A model generated the notes under the pieces. It saw nothing but the letters and a program-made list of their open reading frames with translations, had not been told where the DNA came from and made no database searches. Both the position numbers and the translations under genes were made by a program. DNA of 64,000 nt from positions 1,550,001 through 1,614,000 of the forward strand of contig JAUJEO010000021.1 in NCBI GenBank assembly GCA_030762175.1, written 5' to 3'. Shown here piece by piece: positions 62,816-64,000 of this stretch; positions within the stretch are counted from its first letter, which is position 1, and each line of letters starts with the position of its first letter. This DNA comes from Metallyticus violacea (Eukaryota > Arthropoda > Insecta > Mantodea > Metallyticidae).

Positions 62816-63232
62816 TTTTCCGGTGCTGCCAAAACCCTTATTACCTCTAGAAGTATCTTTTAAAACTATCACGTGCTTTATTTTTGGAATTATTATTTTT
62901 TCACAAATTAACTGAGCTATTTTTTGATTTTTGGAAATTTTATGATTGCAGTTGGAATTGTTTGTCAACAAAACACATATTTCTCCAGTAAAATCTCTAT
63001 CTACGCATCCCCCTGCAATGCTGAGACCTAAAACAGATAAACTTGATTTCTCTGCGATACGGATATATGTGTTTAGAGGAGGTGTAGCCGAAATTCCAAT
63101 AGGTATTTTAATTGTTTCGTGAGGATGTATTACATATGCTTTTGGAGAGAACACATCTAGTCCAGCCGATTCTTCAGTACACCTTACAGGCATTATTGCA
63201 TGCTTATTAAGTAATACTATTTGAAGCGTCAT
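62810..63232 (-). CDS. dut: dUTPase (dUTP pyrophosphatase), 140 aa
   Basis: Hydrolyses dUTP to dUMP and pyrophosphate, keeping uracil out of DNA and supplying dUMP for thymidylate synthesis. All five motifs of the trimeric family are present in order: I, AGLDVFS (23-29); II, EKSSLSVLG (61-69); III, GGCVDRDFTGEI (74-85), whose D78 is the expected catalytic aspartate; IV, QKIAQLI (103-109); V, RGNKGFGSTG (129-138). The length is the normal single-domain size and the frame is intact, so an active enzyme is likely. Motif II has Lys62 where Arg is usual. I see no targeting peptide. The ATG directly follows a CAG splice acceptor, which supports this start. Many DNA viruses carry dUTPase, so in this compact unit a viral-type origin is as plausible as a host gene; the frame has no internal intron, unlike many animal host copies. 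Confidence 0.95.
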   Translation of the reverse strand: MTLQIVLLNKHAIMPVRCTEESAGLDVFSPKAYVIHPHETIKIPIGISATPPLNTYIRIAEKSSLSVLGLSIAGGCVDRDFTGEICVLLTNNSNCNHKISKNQKIAQLICEKIIIPKIKHVIVLKDTSRGNKGFGSTGKY

Positions 63233-63247
63233 CTGAAAATAAAGAAT
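63233..63247 (-). promoter_or_regulatory. Splice acceptor abutting the dUTPase ATG
   Basis: The minus strand reads TTCTTTATTTTCAG directly followed by ATG. The pyrimidine-rich run and CAG make a good 3' splice site, with the exon beginning at the A of the start codon. The branch point is less clear; CTTAAAT just upstream is a candidate. Confidence 0.65.
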
Positions 63248-63451
63248 TTAAGTAGTGAGCTTTTAATAGCATTTTGGTCTGTAAATTCTGAATACAAAAA
63301 AATGTTAGGTGAAGTTTTTTATAGGTATACTTTTTGAGAAGATACATTTGAATAGCGGTTCCACTATCTTAATCAAATCTGATGGATCATATTGGGTGAG
63401 CAATTTTGATGTGCCGATAACATTATAAGGAAGTTTTCAGATCACTAATTC
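63245..63451 (-). pseudogene. Broken partial duplicate of the 104-aa gene
   Basis: This segment aligns with 63,454-63,722, the body and tail of the neighbouring 104-aa gene. Shared words include GCATCAAAATTGCTCACCC-like sequence (a few bases differ), ATTCA-GTGTATCTTC-like sequence and TTCACTACTTAAATTC-like sequence at the end. It starts at the codons for ISELE, so it lacks the first ~17 codons. It carries several deletions totalling about 62 bp, including one of roughly 40 bp replacing the AFEEQDLLDINS region, which disrupt the frame. It is a tandem duplicate joined directly to the intact gene's 3' end (AAATTCTGAATTAG). It sits in what would be the intron leading to dUTPase. Confidence 0.85.
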
Positions 63452-63456
63452 AGAAT

Positions 63457-63771
63457 TTAAGTAGTGAACTTTTTAATTGTAATATCATAAGCATTTTTGT
63501 CTGTAAATCCTGAATACAAAAATGTTAGACGAAGTTTTCTACTGTTAATGTCCAATAAATCCTGTTCCTCAAATGCTTCGGTGTACTTTTTGGGAAGATA
63601 CACTTGAATAGCATTTCCACAATCTTTTTCAAGTTTAATCAAAACTGATGGACCATATTGGGTGAGCAATTTTGATGCTCCAGTCACTTGATAAGGAACG
63701 TTTTTTTCCAATTCGCTAATTCTTATGGTCCTTGTGTTTTGAATCTGACTGAATCTACTAACAAAATCCAT
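63457..63771 (-). CDS. Small OB-like protein of unknown function, 104 aa
   Basis: The frame starts at ATG 63,771, directly after a TTTGCAG splice acceptor; the frame is open slightly further upstream but only through intron sequence and a TTG. The product begins MDFVSRFSQI. It shows ISELE (18-22), a short strand around PYQVTGA, YGPSVLIKLE (39-48), IQVYLPKKYTEAF (55-67), DINSRKLRLTFLYSG (74-88) and a basic tail. Alternating short strands in ~100 residues, with PSVL and YLPK-Y signatures, recall small invertebrate proteins that I would place among OB-fold, single-strand-binding-like proteins; this is pattern recall and uncertain. It has no cysteine-rich motif beyond C51 and no signal peptide. 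It is first in the three-gene unit and was partly duplicated downstream. A DNA-binding role would fit with dUTPase but is inference. Confidence 0.75.
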   Translation of the reverse strand: MDFVSRFSQIQNTRTIRISELEKNVPYQVTGASKLLTQYGPSVLIKLEKDCGNAIQVYLPKKYTEAFEEQDLLDINSRKLRLTFLYSGFTDKNAYDITIKKFTT

Positions 63772-63864
63772 CTGCAAAGAACAAAAATATATATATATAT
63801 ATATAACTATTTGTGTATAGTCTTATTTTCAAGACTGCTTGAAAAATAGATAAATGCAACTTAC
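63772..63864 (-). other. Intron, 93 nt (leader to 104-aa gene)
   Basis: The donor GTAAGT occupies 63,864-63,859 and the acceptor TTTTTGTTCTTTGCAG ends at 63,772, just before ATG. The size is typical of arthropod-type short introns. The 3' half contains an AT dinucleotide run. Confidence 0.7.
63787..63805. repeat. AT dinucleotide run (~9 units)
   Basis: A simple (AT)n microsatellite within the short intron, close to the acceptor. Length variation here could alter branch-to-acceptor spacing. Confidence 0.9.
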
Positions 63865-63903
63865 CGCTCTCGCCAAGCAACAGCAGAGTGTCGATGAGTG
63901 AGT
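63865..63903 (-). other. Noncoding leader exon, 39 nt
   Basis: It runs from the predicted start A at 63,903 (context TTCACTC) to GAGAGCG before the donor. It contains no ATG, so any frame spliced to it begins at its own first ATG. Its last three bases, GCG, put G at position -3 of both the 104-aa and dUTPase start codons after splicing, a favourable initiation context. Confidence 0.6.
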
Positions 63904-63925
63904 GAAAAGGGAATTCTTTATGCAG

Positions 63926-63933
63926 CTTATATA
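63926..63933 (-). promoter_or_regulatory. TATA box of the minus-strand gene unit
   Basis: TATATAAG on the minus strand has its first T exactly 30 nt before the A of TTCACTC (63,903), which resembles the arthropod TCA-type initiator. TATA plus initiator at this spacing is a strong core promoter. The following CTGCA resembles the ACTGCA after the plus-strand TATA at 60,921. Confidence 0.65.
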
Positions 63934-64000
63934 GTGCAAAATGACCTGCATTCGCATCCTCCTTTCTCTTTTGCAGCTGCAATATTCGCTGGTGACCTAG
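63934..64000. other. Upstream flank of the minus-strand promoter
   Basis: No gene is seen. TGACCTGCATT here resembles TGACCTACATT in the 203-bp repeats upstream of the plus-strand TATA, so the two promoters may share a control element. The window ends before more can be judged. Confidence 0.35.

Noticed and set aside
63758..63982. 74-codon minus-strand frame
   Set aside because: It covers the TATA box, leader, donor and AT-repeat intron of the gene unit, so it is a by-product of noncoding sequence.
1..64000. tRNA, rRNA, telomere repeats, LTRs or transposase/reverse transcriptase genes
   Set aside because: None could be recognised by reading both strands; no conserved RNA boxes, telomeric hexamers or polymerase motifs were seen.

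Overview
The window is eukaryotic, most likely from an invertebrate animal. It holds no bacterial-style operons. The right-hand genes have intron signals (GTAAGT donors, a TACTAAC branch point, pyrimidine tract plus AG acceptors) and a TATA box placed 30 nt before a TCA-type start, an arrangement common in arthropods. The species cannot be fixed from the sequence; arthropod is a preference, not a demonstration.

Bases 1-59,979 are one uninterrupted AT-rich satellite array in which I find no gene. The ancestral monomer is about 138 bp. Two diverged forms, A (beginning GAGATAACTGGTTCTC) and B (beginning GAGATAACTATTTCTCC), alternate to give a dimer of about 276 bp. Blocks of roughly 78 dimers are repeated again with only scattered differences: 6,818-28,585 matches 28,586-50,085 at an offset of 21.77 kb that becomes 21.49 kb after loss of one dimer. 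The left end (1-6,817) and right end (50,086-59,979) are partial and rearranged copies of the same block. Most length differences are whole dimers, the expected mark of in-register unequal exchange. One B-B junction lacking a monomer recurs at five places and serves as a natural marker. The many 60-99 codon open frames in the array are by-products of this repeat.

At 59,979 the array stops inside a B monomer. About 1.8 kb of noncoding DNA follows (59,980-61,744), unlike the satellite and rich in control-type motifs: two CCAAT boxes, a perfect GGTCACGTGACC palindrome, an E2F-like GGCGGGAAA with an adjacent TTCAAA, two YY1-like CAGCCGCCATCTT sites, two separate tandem duplications (153 bp and about 203 bp), a hairpin, a plus-strand TATA box followed by a splice-donor-like GGGTAAGT, and seven scattered matches to TATTGTNACGTTAAGG.

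Bases 61,745-63,933 form a compact minus-strand unit: TATA box, 39-nt leader without ATG, GTAAGT donor, then three reading frames in the order small OB-like protein (104 aa), dUTPase (140 aa) and a 340-aa cysteine-motif protein, and an AATAAA signal just past the last stop. Each frame has a splice acceptor 0, 0 or 6 nt before its ATG. The simplest reading is one promoter and one leader exon spliced alternatively to three proteins, a layout like that of small DNA viruses or virus-derived elements. A broken partial duplicate of the first gene lies between genes one and two. This unit, beside a satellite with a 21.5-kb higher-order period, is the most interesting part of the window.
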